In this document: positions 1 through 8,770 of the stretch, piece after piece
How positions within the stretch are numbered: position 1 is the stretch's first letter
How the letters are laid out: the number at the start of each line of letters is the position of its first letter
From: Colwellia sp. 1_MG-2023
Lineage (GTDB): Bacteria > Pseudomonadota > Gammaproteobacteria > Enterobacterales > Alteromonadaceae
Assembly: GCF_030546755.1 (NCBI RefSeq)
Contig: NZ_JAUOPE010000002.1
Location: 62,001 to 126,000 of the forward strand
Reading direction: 5' to 3'
Length of the DNA: 64,000 nucleotides
Notes under the pieces: model-generated
Databases searched by the model: none
Told to the model about the DNA's origin: nothing
What the model saw: the letters and a program-made list of their open reading frames with translations, nothing else
Translations under genes and position numbers: made by a program

Positions 1-20
1 AATTTAGCTAAGGTAATTAA

Positions 21-476
21 ATGTCGTTAAGCTCATTTATGACCAAAGATGTTATTACGCTTGATATTGATGATAACTTATCAAAAGCAAAACAAATATT
101 TGAACAACACAACATTCATCATATTTTAATCAAAAATGGTATAGAGCTTGCCGGCATTATTACCGATCGTGATTTATATAAACATTTGAGCCCCAATGTA
201 GGTACAAAAAAAGAAACCCCAAAAGATACGGTTCTGCTCAGTAAGAAAATTCATTTAATCATGAGTAGAGAAATTGTGACCGCAAATGAAAATACCTCAT
301 TAAATGAGGCAGTTTTATTGTTTCACGATCATCATATTTCATGCTTACCGATAGTGGATAAAAACTTCCATCCAATAGGCATTATTTCATGGCGCGACAT
401 ACTTAAAATCATCGCAATTCAATATCGCATGAAATTAGCAAAACAAAATAAAAATTCAGATATTCAAATTCTTTAA
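21..476 (+). CDS. Tandem CBS-domain protein
   Basis: The 151-residue protein is almost entirely two CBS domains (about residues 5-60 and 75-135), with the usual 'MTKDVITLD' and 'MSREIVTAN' openings and the 'GIITDRDL' and 'GIISWRDI' closings. Such pairs bind adenine nucleotides and act as sensors or regulators. Nothing in the sequence identifies a partner or ligand. There is no signal peptide or membrane segment, so it should be cytosolic. An AAGG about 9 nt before the ATG supports the start. Its TAA overlaps the stop codon of the convergent selO gene, so there is no room for a terminator between them. The domain call is firm and the function is unknown. Confidence 0.85.
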   Translation: MSLSSFMTKDVITLDIDDNLSKAKQIFEQHNIHHILIKNGIELAGIITDRDLYKHLSPNVGTKKETPKDTVLLSKKIHLIMSREIVTANENTSLNEAVLLFHDHHISCLPIVDKNFHPIGIISWRDILKIIAIQYRMKLAKQNKNSDIQIL

Positions 477-2050
477 GAACTACACGACAACATAGAACAA
501 CCGGCTTTATTTTTCGCCCATGTTGGACGTTTTACCGCATAGTGCTCGAATGCCTTTTGTTCGTCATAAGGCGTTTGTAATACCTGTAGCAATTCTTCAA
601 TCATCGAATAATCCCCTTGCTCAGCTTTTTCTATCGCCTGCTGAGCTAAGTAATTTCTTAATACGAACTTAGGATTTACTGCATCCATCGCCTGTTGGCG
701 TTGTTGTTGCGTGCTTGTATTTAATGTCAGTCGTTGTTGATAATCAGATAACCAGATTGAAAACGGTTCAAAATAATTATCCGCTAACGGAATATCTTGA
801 TAAAAACAATCTAAGAAATGTGCTTGCCATAAATTGGCTTGTTGGGGTAATGATGACAGCGCTCGATAAAACAGGGTCATATCAATGTCAATGCTCATCA
901 TGAGTTTTTCTAAACGATTAAATAAAGCCGCGTCGTTTTCTACAATTAACGAATCAAACCCTACCTTAGCTTGCATCATTTTTTGCCACGCTTGTTCATA
1001 ATTTACCGCATAATCATTTAAAATTTTATTCAGTGGTTCAGCATCTTCAATTAACGAATAAATGGCATTTCCTAACTGAAATAAATTCCATTGGCCAATT
1101 TCAGGCTGACGACCAAAACTGTAACGTTTACCATGAGCGTCGGTAGTGTTTGGCGTCCAGGTTAAGTCAAACGCATCAATCCAGCCGTATGGCCCATAAT
1201 CAATAGTTTCACCAATGATCGACATATTATCAGTATTCATCACACCATGAACAAAACCTACTCGCATCCAATCAACGATTAATTGGCAGGTTTTTTCACT
1301 AATTTCTTGATACCACTTTAAATAAACTTCAGGACTTGGCTCGCCTAAATGAGCAAAGTTTTGTCTAATAGAAAAATCGACCATTTGCTTTAATAATGCT
1401 TTATCACCACGCATGGCGGGCAATTGAAAGCTGCCAAAGCGCATAAATGAAGACGATACTCGGCAAACCACGGCTCCTAATTCTAATTGTGGATTCCCGT
1501 CATAAAACATGTCTCTTGTCACTTTATCCCCCGTTAAACATAAACTTAACGCGCGAGTAGTTGGGATCCCTAAATGAAACATAGCCTCAGAGCATAAGTA
1601 CTCTCGGATGGATGAGCGAAGCACAGCTAAACCATCGGCATGACGAGAATAAGGCGTTTTGCCCGCTCCTTTTAATTGTAGTGTTTGTAAGCCTTTATTT
1701 TCAGTGTGAACTTGACCTAAATTAATTGCTCTGCCATCTCCTAATTGCCCTGCCCACTGGCCAAATTGATGACCTCCATAATTCATAGCATATGGCTGCA
1801 TACCGTTAATAATTTTATTACCGGTTAGCACGTCAGCAATCGTTTTATCTTGAATATCTTTTGGAGAAAATCCTAATTCATACGCTAAAGATTCATTCAT
1901 AGAAACCAGTGACGGTTGTTGAGTTTTTTGTGGATTTACATACGAAAATGCCGCATTTTCAACTTGTCTTGGAAAAACATCTTGTTGTATATCTGCAGGC
2001 AGAAGAAGAGTAAATTGATTATCAATTTTCAAACTAAAAGGTTGGTTCAT
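473..2050 (-). CDS. selO: Protein adenylyltransferase SelO (YdiU family)
   Basis: SelO is a pseudokinase-fold enzyme that transfers AMP from ATP to Ser/Thr/Tyr of target proteins, linked in E. coli to oxidative stress. The family signatures are visible: 'YGGHQFGQWAGQLGDGRA', 'LQLKGAGKTPYSR', 'RSSIREYLCSEAMFHLG', and the metal/active-site stretch 'GVMNTDNMSI...DYGPYGWID'. The protein ends in CSS. The third-last position is selenocysteine in many eukaryotic SelO proteins and cysteine in E. coli, and here it is TGC-type cysteine. I chose the ATG at 2050 (525 aa). A TTG nine bases upstream is also in frame, and neither has a strong ribosome-binding site. The gene stands alone, convergent with the CBS gene and downstream of the chemoreceptor on the opposite side. 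Confidence 0.95.
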   Translation of the reverse strand: MNQPFSLKIDNQFTLLLPADIQQDVFPRQVENAAFSYVNPQKTQQPSLVSMNESLAYELGFSPKDIQDKTIADVLTGNKIINGMQPYAMNYGGHQFGQWAGQLGDGRAINLGQVHTENKGLQTLQLKGAGKTPYSRHADGLAVLRSSIREYLCSEAMFHLGIPTTRALSLCLTGDKVTRDMFYDGNPQLELGAVVCRVSSSFMRFGSFQLPAMRGDKALLKQMVDFSIRQNFAHLGEPSPEVYLKWYQEISEKTCQLIVDWMRVGFVHGVMNTDNMSIIGETIDYGPYGWIDAFDLTWTPNTTDAHGKRYSFGRQPEIGQWNLFQLGNAIYSLIEDAEPLNKILNDYAVNYEQAWQKMMQAKVGFDSLIVENDAALFNRLEKLMMSIDIDMTLFYRALSSLPQQANLWQAHFLDCFYQDIPLADNYFEPFSIWLSDYQQRLTLNTSTQQQRQQAMDAVNPKFVLRNYLAQQAIEKAEQGDYSMIEELLQVLQTPYDEQKAFEHYAVKRPTWAKNKAGCSMLSCSS

Positions 2051-2179
2051 AAAGGTCAAAGCAAAATGGCATGTAACGCTAATTCTATCTCAAACGAGCA
2101 AAAGCCTAAAGCAAAGTTCATGTATTCAACAAAAGAAAATAAACACCATTTACCCTGTAAAAATGGTGCTTAATTATCC

Positions 2180-4159
2180 TTAAACTTTAAATGTTTTCGC
2201 AATGTCTTGTAGTGTGGTTGCTAGCAAAGCTTGCTCTTTCGCTGTTGCCGCAATTTGAGCGGCTCCGGTTGTTGTTTCTGTCGACTTTTCTTCAATAGAT
2301 ACAACATTTTGTGCCACATCTTCAGTAACCACAGACTGTTCCTCTATAGCGGTAGCCACTTGTTCAGTCATGGTAAATATATTACTTACTGCCCCTGAAA
2401 TGCTTTCTAATGTCAATTCTACATTTTTAGAATTTTCAACGGCATCCACGGCTTTTTGCTGACTTTGTTCGATAACATTAAACGCAGCATTTGCATCGGA
2501 TTGTAAAGAGGTAATAAAACCTTCTATTTCAGCAGTAGATTGTTGAGTGCGTTGTGCAAGTGTTCTTACTTCGTCGGCTACAACCGCAAAACCTCGACCT
2601 TGCTCGCCGGCCCTTGCAGCTTCAATAGCAGCATTTAAAGCGAGTAAATTTGTTTGCTCCGCTACAGATTTTATTACATCAACCACGTTAGTTATATTTT
2701 GGCTACTCTCGTGTAAATTGTTTATTTGTTTTGCTAAACCGTCAATTTCCTGTGCTAGATCTTCAATAGCATGATACGACTGTTGAACAACCGCCAAGCC
2801 ATTTTGCGCCTGACTATCTGCGTCTCTAGCAGAGTCTGCTGTTAATTGAGTATTACTTGCCACTTCTTTTACTGTTGCGGATAACTCTTCTACGGCGGTC
2901 GCAATTAATCCAATTCTTTCTTGCTGCTCTAACATAGAGGCAGAATTATACTCACAAGTTTGTGACGTTTCTTCTGCAGCTGAGGCTAAAGTTAAACTTG
3001 ACGAAGATATTTCATTAATCGCCCCAGAGAAGGTACTTAAAGTTAAATTTAATCCTGAAGCAATTTGTCCTAACTCGCTGGCACTTTCACCTTCAACCCG
3101 TGCCGTTAAATCATTATCAGATCTGACTCTCGTCATCACTTGCGTTAGTGCATTAACTCTTGACGTTAAATCTTTGATAGTAAAAAAACTGATAAGTGCA
3201 GCAAAAATAATTAATAAAAGACTGAGTAATATATTGATGATAAAGGCATAAAAGGCATCTTTCTTCTTCACTGTTTTCATGGATAACAAGCGATTTGATA
3301 GCCCGACTTCTATTTGTTTAAGTTGACCAATGCGTTGAGTTGATTGTTCAAACCAATAAAGTGCATCGATTGAGAAATTTCGTTGCGTATTTTGCGCGAC
3401 CTCTCTAATTCTATCAACTTCCGACACAGAAGGATGAGCTAACTTTTCCTTAAATAACGCAATGGTTTCAGCGTTCGCAAAAGCAATAAAATTAGCAAAG
3501 TAAGTATTTTGCTGAGTCACTAACGCAATAAATTTAACAAACATACCGGGTGAAAACTCATCCTTTGCAAAAGTGTTACTTAATACAGCTCTTTCAATTC
3601 CCGCCCTCTCTTTGCCTTGTAAAAAATTATAATACGCCGTGATTACTTTCGTGACATCTGCATTAGTACTCGACTCAGCAATTACACTAGCAACTTTTAA
3701 TAACTTGCTGTTTAAGTTGGTATAAAAACCAATGGCATCACCAACCGGAATACTTAAACCACTGACTTGTTGTCTGATTTGGTTTAACTCATTTAATTCC
3801 GCTTGAATTTGCTGGTTTAGTTGCATTATTGCTGGTTGTTCAAAATCATTACTGCTAAGAAACTTTTGGGTAATAGCCTGCTTTTTATCAGTTTCAGCAC
3901 GCTGGCTTTCTATTTCTGAGGTAAATTTTGTTCCACTTGAACCTAGAAAACCCGCCGTCATCCCTCGCTCTTTTTGTAATTCATGCACTAACTCACTGTA
4001 CGTTACCGATAACTCTGTCAACTGTGAAAGTTGTGCCATTTCCTTATTCACTAAATAGCTTTTTGTGATTGCAGAAATACTTAACCAAATAAAGCCAATT
4101 AACGGTAAAGCGAGTAATAAAAGAATTTTATTTTTAAAAGAAACATCAGCAAGTATCAT
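2180..4159 (-). CDS. Methyl-accepting chemotaxis protein with NIT sensor domain
   Basis: This 659-residue inner-membrane chemoreceptor has a TM helix at about 11-31, a long helical periplasmic region at 35-300, a second TM at about 304-326, HAMP at 327-380 and a cytoplasmic signalling domain at about 395-655. The tip hairpin '[20 protein letters not shown]' is intact near residues 501-520. The periplasmic part carries '[13 protein letters not shown]' (61-73) and '[16 protein letters not shown]', the conserved helices of the nitrate/nitrite-sensing NIT domain. The ligand is therefore probably a small anion, although NIT domains vary in specificity. There is no C-terminal CheR/CheB-tethering pentapeptide, since it ends AKTFKV. 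No chemotaxis genes lie nearby. The architecture is certain; the ligand is inferred. Confidence 0.93.
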   Translation of the reverse strand: MILADVSFKNKILLLLALPLIGFIWLSISAITKSYLVNKEMAQLSQLTELSVTYSELVHELQKERGMTAGFLGSSGTKFTSEIESQRAETDKKQAITQKFLSSNDFEQPAIMQLNQQIQAELNELNQIRQQVSGLSIPVGDAIGFYTNLNSKLLKVASVIAESSTNADVTKVITAYYNFLQGKERAGIERAVLSNTFAKDEFSPGMFVKFIALVTQQNTYFANFIAFANAETIALFKEKLAHPSVSEVDRIREVAQNTQRNFSIDALYWFEQSTQRIGQLKQIEVGLSNRLLSMKTVKKKDAFYAFIINILLSLLLIIFAALISFFTIKDLTSRVNALTQVMTRVRSDNDLTARVEGESASELGQIASGLNLTLSTFSGAINEISSSSLTLASAAEETSQTCEYNSASMLEQQERIGLIATAVEELSATVKEVASNTQLTADSARDADSQAQNGLAVVQQSYHAIEDLAQEIDGLAKQINNLHESSQNITNVVDVIKSVAEQTNLLALNAAIEAARAGEQGRGFAVVADEVRTLAQRTQQSTAEIEGFITSLQSDANAAFNVIEQSQQKAVDAVENSKNVELTLESISGAVSNIFTMTEQVATAIEEQSVVTEDVAQNVVSIEEKSTETTTGAAQIAATAKEQALLATTLQDIAKTFKV

Positions 4160-4509
4160 TATTCATCCCTAAATGAGGCGATTTTGGTTTTTCCAAAAGT
4201 AGTTATAAGTTTAAAATACAAACAAGAAGTGTGAGTGTAATAATTACTCAAATACAACATAGCATTTTTAGTTTATTTTATATTTGATTTAGCGCAATTA
4301 TTCAGATTAATTTATACATAAATACAATAAAAACTTATTAAAACGACCAGGTGGCCATTCCTTTTAATGATCTTTTGATGAGATATAACACAATAAAAAA
4401 ACCGATTGAAATAATATTCAATCGGTTTTTATTATGCAGAAATTAAGAATTAACGGTAATTATGTTCCCTAATTTTAGGGGGTATTACTTTAATTAAGCC
4501 CATTAATTA
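4160..4509. other. Intergenic region between aceA and the chemoreceptor gene
   Basis: These 350 bases hold the aceA terminator (4394-4431) and, to its left, about 230 very AT-rich bases that should contain the chemoreceptor promoter. I see no convincing -35/-10 pair and no small gene there. Confidence 0.6.
4394..4431 (-). terminator. Rho-independent terminator of aceA
   Basis: The 11-bp arms AACCGATTGAA and TTCAATCGGTT enclose a short AT loop. Read leftwards the stem is followed by a run of T. It lies about 80 bases after the aceA stop codon. Confidence 0.85.
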
Positions 4510-6111
4510 TTATGCAATATTAGCAAATTGATTCATGGTATTGTCTTTACCGCCGGCTTTTAATGCTGCTTCACCTGCAAAGTAACCTTTATGATCATCA
4601 CCCATATCTGAACCCGCCATGTTCTGATGTTTCACACAAGCAATACCTTGACGTATTTCTTTACGTTGAACACCGGCTACATAACCTAACATCGCTTGGT
4701 CACCAAAATACTCTTTAGCTAAGTTATCTGTTGATAAAGCAGCTGTATGGTAAGTAGGTAAAGTAATCAAATGATGGAAAATTCCGGCATCTTTGGCTGC
4801 ATCGGCTTGGAAGGTACGAATTTTTTCATCAGCGGTAATGGCTAATTCAGTATTATCGTATTCTTCGCTCATTAAACGATCTCGATCGTAACTTGAAACA
4901 TCTTTCCCCGCTTCTAACATCGCATCAAAAATTTGCTGACGGAAATTTAATGTCCAGTTAAACGAAGGAGAATTGTTATAAACCAACTTAGCATTAGGTA
5001 CAACTTTCTTAATTTCGTCGATCATGCCGCCAATTTGACCAATATGTGGCTTCTCTGTTTCAATCCAGATTAAATCAGCACCATTTTGTAATGACGTGAT
5101 ACTATCAAGAATACAACGTGCTTCGCCGGTTCCTTTTTTAAATTGAAACAAGTTACTTGGTAAACGCTTAGGGCGAACTAATTTACCGTTTTGCTTGATA
5201 ACTACATCGCCATTTCCTAACTCGTTTTCAGACACTTCATCACAATCTAAAAAGCTATTATATTGATCACCTAAGTCTCCAGGCTCTTTTGTTACCGCGA
5301 TTTGCTTGGTTAAACCTGCGCCTAAAGAGTCGGTACGTGCAACAATAACGCCATCATCAATGCCAAGCTCCATAAAGGCATAACGCACGGCATTAATTTT
5401 TGCTAAGAAATCTGCATGAGGAACTGTTACTTTTCCGTCTTGGTGACCACATTGTTTTTCATCAGACACTTGGTTTTCTATTTGAATACAACAAGCACCG
5501 GCTTCAATCATTTGTTTCGCCATTAAATAGGTTGCTTCTGCGTTACCAAAACCGGCATCAATATCAGCAATAATTGGCACAACATGTGTTACATAACCAT
5601 CAATTTTACTTTGCACTTCGGCTTCTTTTACTTGATCGCCACTTTCTTTAGCTGCGTCTAACTCTCGAAATAAACCACCTAATTCGCGAGCATCCGCTTG
5701 ACGTAAAAAGGTATATAATTCTTCAATAAGTGAAGCAACCGATGTTTTTTCATGCATCGATTGATCGGGTAAAGGACCAAATTCAGAACGCAATGCAGCA
5801 ACCATCCAACCAGAAAGATATAAATAGCGTCGGTCAGTATTTTCAAAATGCTTCTTAATTGAGATCATTTTTTGTTGACCAATAAAACCATGCCAGCAGC
5901 CCAGAGATTGAGTGTATTTACTAGAATCTTTATCATAAGCATCCATATCTTTACGCATGATTGCCGCCGTATATTTTGCAATGTCTAAACCGGTTTTAAA
6001 TTGATTTTGAATACGCATACGCGCTACTGATTCTGCATCAATGGCTTGCCAGTTATTTTGTGCATTAATTTGGTTTTCTATTGTGGCTATTTCTTCGCGG
6101 TAATTAATCAT
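4510..6111 (-). CDS. aceA: Isocitrate lyase (long form)
   Basis: Isocitrate lyase splits isocitrate into glyoxylate and succinate, the first step of the glyoxylate shunt. The 533-residue protein has the catalytic-cysteine loop as 'KQCGHQDGKVTVPH', 'IVARTDSLGA', 'LIWIETEKPHIGQIGG' and 'VYNNSPSFNW'. It is about 100 residues longer than the E. coli enzyme and matches the long proteobacterial subclass that includes the well-studied cold-active enzyme of Colwellia maris. GGAGAG lies 7 nt before the ATG. It is divergent from a LysR regulator over a 332-bp shared control region and ends at its own terminator. Its partner, malate synthase G, lies 2.6 kb away past the LrgAB pair. Confidence 0.97.
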   Translation of the reverse strand: MINYREEIATIENQINAQNNWQAIDAESVARMRIQNQFKTGLDIAKYTAAIMRKDMDAYDKDSSKYTQSLGCWHGFIGQQKMISIKKHFENTDRRYLYLSGWMVAALRSEFGPLPDQSMHEKTSVASLIEELYTFLRQADARELGGLFRELDAAKESGDQVKEAEVQSKIDGYVTHVVPIIADIDAGFGNAEATYLMAKQMIEAGACCIQIENQVSDEKQCGHQDGKVTVPHADFLAKINAVRYAFMELGIDDGVIVARTDSLGAGLTKQIAVTKEPGDLGDQYNSFLDCDEVSENELGNGDVVIKQNGKLVRPKRLPSNLFQFKKGTGEARCILDSITSLQNGADLIWIETEKPHIGQIGGMIDEIKKVVPNAKLVYNNSPSFNWTLNFRQQIFDAMLEAGKDVSSYDRDRLMSEEYDNTELAITADEKIRTFQADAAKDAGIFHHLITLPTYHTAALSTDNLAKEYFGDQAMLGYVAGVQRKEIRQGIACVKHQNMAGSDMGDDHKGYFAGEAALKAGGKDNTMNQFANIA

Positions 6112-6443
6112 TTCATCTCTCCCGGCACTTCAGTGCGTTATCAATAAGCTTTCCAGTTTTTTGTAATTCGATTGGTAAGTTGTCATACCGAACAACAAAA
6201 AGGTTAATCGATCCAAAGTGCATTAATGAAATATATAATTTCTATCACCAGTATTCACAATAGAAATAAAGGGTTTTATAGTATCTACTTTTCCTTTAAA
6301 TCCAACAAGTAAGCATTACGTTTAGTAGCAAAGTTTTTTTAATCTCTATCAATAAACAACGTCTAGTACTAATTTCTACTTGCAAAGCTCGCCTAACAAT
6401 GACATATACTTAATTTATGATTTTTATAAAGAGCATTTAGTAT
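6112..6443. other. Divergent control region aceA / lysR
   Basis: The 332 bases between two divergent starts should carry both promoters and the LysR-type operator. An inverted repeat at 6238-6267 is the clearest symmetric element. I could not fix the start sites. Confidence 0.6.
6238..6267. promoter_or_regulatory. Inverted repeat, candidate LysR-type operator
   Basis: Arms ATTTCTAT (6238-6245) and ATAGAAAT (6260-6267) are exact, with a 14-base spacer. The size and position, between divergent aceA and lysR, fit a LysR-family site, but the binding protein is inferred only from location. Confidence 0.4.
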
Positions 6444-7388
6444 ATGAATATATCTAAGATCGATTTAAACCTACTGATTTATTTGGATGTGTTACTAAGG
6501 GAGAAAAACGTTACTCGTGCAGCTAGCCAACTTAATATTACCCAACCGGCGATGAGTAACGGCTTAAAACGATTAAGAACGCTTTTTAATGATCCTATTT
6601 TGGTAAGAACGTCAGACGGTATGGTACCTACCGAACGTGCTCGCGCTTTATCGCCTGTCATCAGAAAAATATTGTTAGAATTAGAAGAAGCCCTACAAGG
6701 CGAAGAAGAATTTAATGAACAGCATAGCCAACGCGTATTTAGGATCATGGCAAGCGATTATGCTGCTTCAACCCTGCTACCGGGCTTACTTAGAAAAATC
6801 AACCAGGTAGCGCCAAACGTTATCATAGATATTATGACGCCAAGTGATGTTAATTTTCATGATGTAGAAGCGGGAAAAATTGATATGGCGATCAATCGCT
6901 TTGATGATTTACCTCAGTCTTTCCATCAAAAAACCATCTGGCGCGATACTTTTGCTTGTTTACTCAGTGCTGATAACGAGGTTGTGACTAAGTTTAACCT
7001 CAATAGTTACTTAGCTTCTAAGCATGTCTGGGTGTCAAAAACGGGCTTTGGTATCGGCGTTGGTATGGATCCAAAAGATATTCAAAAACTTGGCTGGGTA
7101 GACGAAGCGTTAGCACGATTAGGTAAAAAACGAGACATTAAAGTTTTTACCCGTAATTACCATGTTGCAATGAAACTCGCCCACGAAGATGGTTTAGTGG
7201 CAACTTTACCGACCAAAGCCGCCATGTTGCATAAAGATGATGCATCTTACACTATTTTAAAGCCTCCTTTTGAGATCCCAGATATTGAATTAAAAATGAT
7301 CTGGAGTCCATTATTACACCATGATGCTAGTCATATATGGTTCAGACAGTTAGTGATAGAAGCGGCAAAGGAACATGAAAATAGTTAG
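6444..7388 (+). CDS. LysR-family transcriptional regulator
   Basis: This 314-residue protein has an N-terminal winged helix-turn-helix (about 6-65; 'NVTRAASQLNITQPAMSNGL' is the recognition region) and a type-2 periplasmic-binding-like effector domain (about 95-300). It is divergent from aceA and only 9 bases upstream of the lrgA start, so it is probably the first gene of a lysR-lrgA-lrgB operon. By position it is the best candidate regulator of aceA, lrgAB and perhaps glcB. A parallel is the LysR regulator CidR beside cidAB in staphylococci. The effector is unknown. Confidence 0.9.
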   Translation: MNISKIDLNLLIYLDVLLREKNVTRAASQLNITQPAMSNGLKRLRTLFNDPILVRTSDGMVPTERARALSPVIRKILLELEEALQGEEEFNEQHSQRVFRIMASDYAASTLLPGLLRKINQVAPNVIIDIMTPSDVNFHDVEAGKIDMAINRFDDLPQSFHQKTIWRDTFACLLSADNEVVTKFNLNSYLASKHVWVSKTGFGIGVGMDPKDIQKLGWVDEALARLGKKRDIKVFTRNYHVAMKLAHEDGLVATLPTKAAMLHKDDASYTILKPPFEIPDIELKMIWSPLLHHDASHIWFRQLVIEAAKEHENS

Positions 7389-7397
7389 CACTTACTT

Positions 7398-7754
7398 ATG
7401 TTGAATTTACTATATACACTCTTATTTATTGCTACATGCCTAATTATCGGTTATGTCATTAATCATATATTTGGCGGTTTGCCGGCAAGTTTATATGGCA
7501 TGATGGCTTTTACTTTAATGCTACATTTTCGTTTATGTGATGCCACTCGCGTTAAAACGTCAATTGCTTGGGGAATTAAAAATATGGGTGTGTGTTTTGT
7601 TCCGGCGGGAGTAGGCATCATCAACCACTTTCAGTTAATCAAAACACATGGGTTGATGCTGGTTGCCATTACTTTTATCGGCACCTTATTAGTACTAACT
7701 TTCGTTGGCCTGTTATTTCAACGCCTTGAAAATAAGGCAAATTCACTTGATTAG
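7398..7754 (+). CDS. LrgA/CidA-family membrane protein
   Basis: A 118-residue protein with four hydrophobic helices and the family's 'GLPASLYGMMAF' and 'MGVCFVPAGVGII' signatures. LrgA/CidA proteins were first described as holin-like modulators of murein hydrolase activity. Later work showed LrgAB pairs importing pyruvate in Bacillus and Streptococcus, and the plant glycolate/glycerate carrier PLGG1 is an LrgA-LrgB fusion. Here it follows the LysR gene by 9 bases and overlaps or touches lrgB. Placement between isocitrate lyase and malate synthase G favours a transport role for small organic acids over a holin role, but this is inference. Confidence 0.88.
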   Translation: MLNLLYTLLFIATCLIIGYVINHIFGGLPASLYGMMAFTLMLHFRLCDATRVKTSIAWGIKNMGVCFVPAGVGIINHFQLIKTHGLMLVAITFIGTLLVLTFVGLLFQRLENKANSLD

Positions 7755-8457
7755 TTTATCAATACTTACTGATATATTTATTTATAATGGTATTACGTTA
7801 ACGGTTTATCAAGGATTTGCTTGGCTGCAAAATAAAACCGGTAAGATATGGCTAAATCCTATGTTATTGTGCATTTTTGTGCTTATTTTCATGATCACTT
7901 TTCTAGAGATTGATTATCAACAATATCGCCAATCCACAAATATACTACGTAACTTACTTGAGCCTGCCGTGGTTGCGCTTGGCTTTCCACTTTATCAACA
8001 CTTAAATTCGATGAAGTCTCAATGGAAACAAATCGTCTACTTTTTAACAATAACGATAAGTATATTGCTCTCAATGAGTTATGTATTAACGATGATTTTG
8101 ATAAATTCACCGTCAATTGCCGTTTCATTATCATTCAAATCTATCACTACGCCTGTTGGCATAGCTTTAACAGAACAACTTAATGGCAATTCTGCAATTA
8201 CAGCATTTGCGATAATATTAGCAGGACTTTTTGGCGCTATTTTTGGCATAAAATGGTTAACTTTTATTAAGGTTACTTCGCCAAAAGCACAAGGATTAGC
8301 GATAGGAACGGCGAGTCACGCGTTAGGTACGGCAACAATTAGTCAGTTAAGTTTTCAACATGCTGCTTATAGTTCATTAGCATTAATTATTTCAGCAACG
8401 ATCACCGCCATTATATCCCCGTCTTTAGTTCATCAGCTCAATTCATGGTTCTTCTAG
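7747..8457 (+). CDS. LrgB-family membrane protein, partner of LrgA
   Basis: This hydrophobic protein of about 236 residues has LrgB signatures: 'EPAVVALGFPLYQHL', 'KSITTPVGIALTEQLNG' and 'QGLAIGTASHALGTA'. No ATG is suitably placed. I chose the TTG at 7747, which overlaps the lrgA stop and follows an AAGG at 7734-7737. A TTG at 7705 would add 14 polar residues and a 50-base overlap. The 'S-I-T-T-P-V' and 'SHALGT' regions are the conserved core of the plant PLGG1 and bacterial pyruvate transporter members. It should form an inner-membrane complex with the preceding LrgA. Confidence 0.87.
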   Translation: MISLSILTDIFIYNGITLTVYQGFAWLQNKTGKIWLNPMLLCIFVLIFMITFLEIDYQQYRQSTNILRNLLEPAVVALGFPLYQHLNSMKSQWKQIVYFLTITISILLSMSYVLTMILINSPSIAVSLSFKSITTPVGIALTEQLNGNSAITAFAIILAGLFGAIFGIKWLTFIKVTSPKAQGLAIGTASHALGTATISQLSFQHAAYSSLALIISATITAIISPSLVHQLNSWFF

Positions 8458-8770
8458 GCTAGGTCCTCATCTAACTTACATTCATATAAAAAACCACAAA
8501 AACCATCACTATTCATAAAATAAATAGTAGGTATTGAAAATGACAATACATCACTTAATTAAGTCACAAAAAGAGAAACCTAATGAATAACCTTATAATT
8601 TACATAGAGTTAATTAAAGCAAAAATAACCTCTTTTATTAAAAGCTCTAAAAAAATATTTTTTGACAATGTTGAGCTATTGCTTGTTTAGCAGAAAATTT
8701 TTACATTCATCGCTAGAAACTGAAATAAACAATGAAAACTTTCTAATTTAAATCATGTAAGGAATTACTT
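8458..8770. other. Intergenic region upstream of glcB
   Basis: 313 very AT-rich bases. A perfect -35-like TTGACA lies at 8662-8667 with a weak -10 (GTTTAG, 8685-8690) 17 bases on, a possible glcB promoter about 80 bases before the start. No small gene and no terminator after lrgB was found. Confidence 0.4.
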
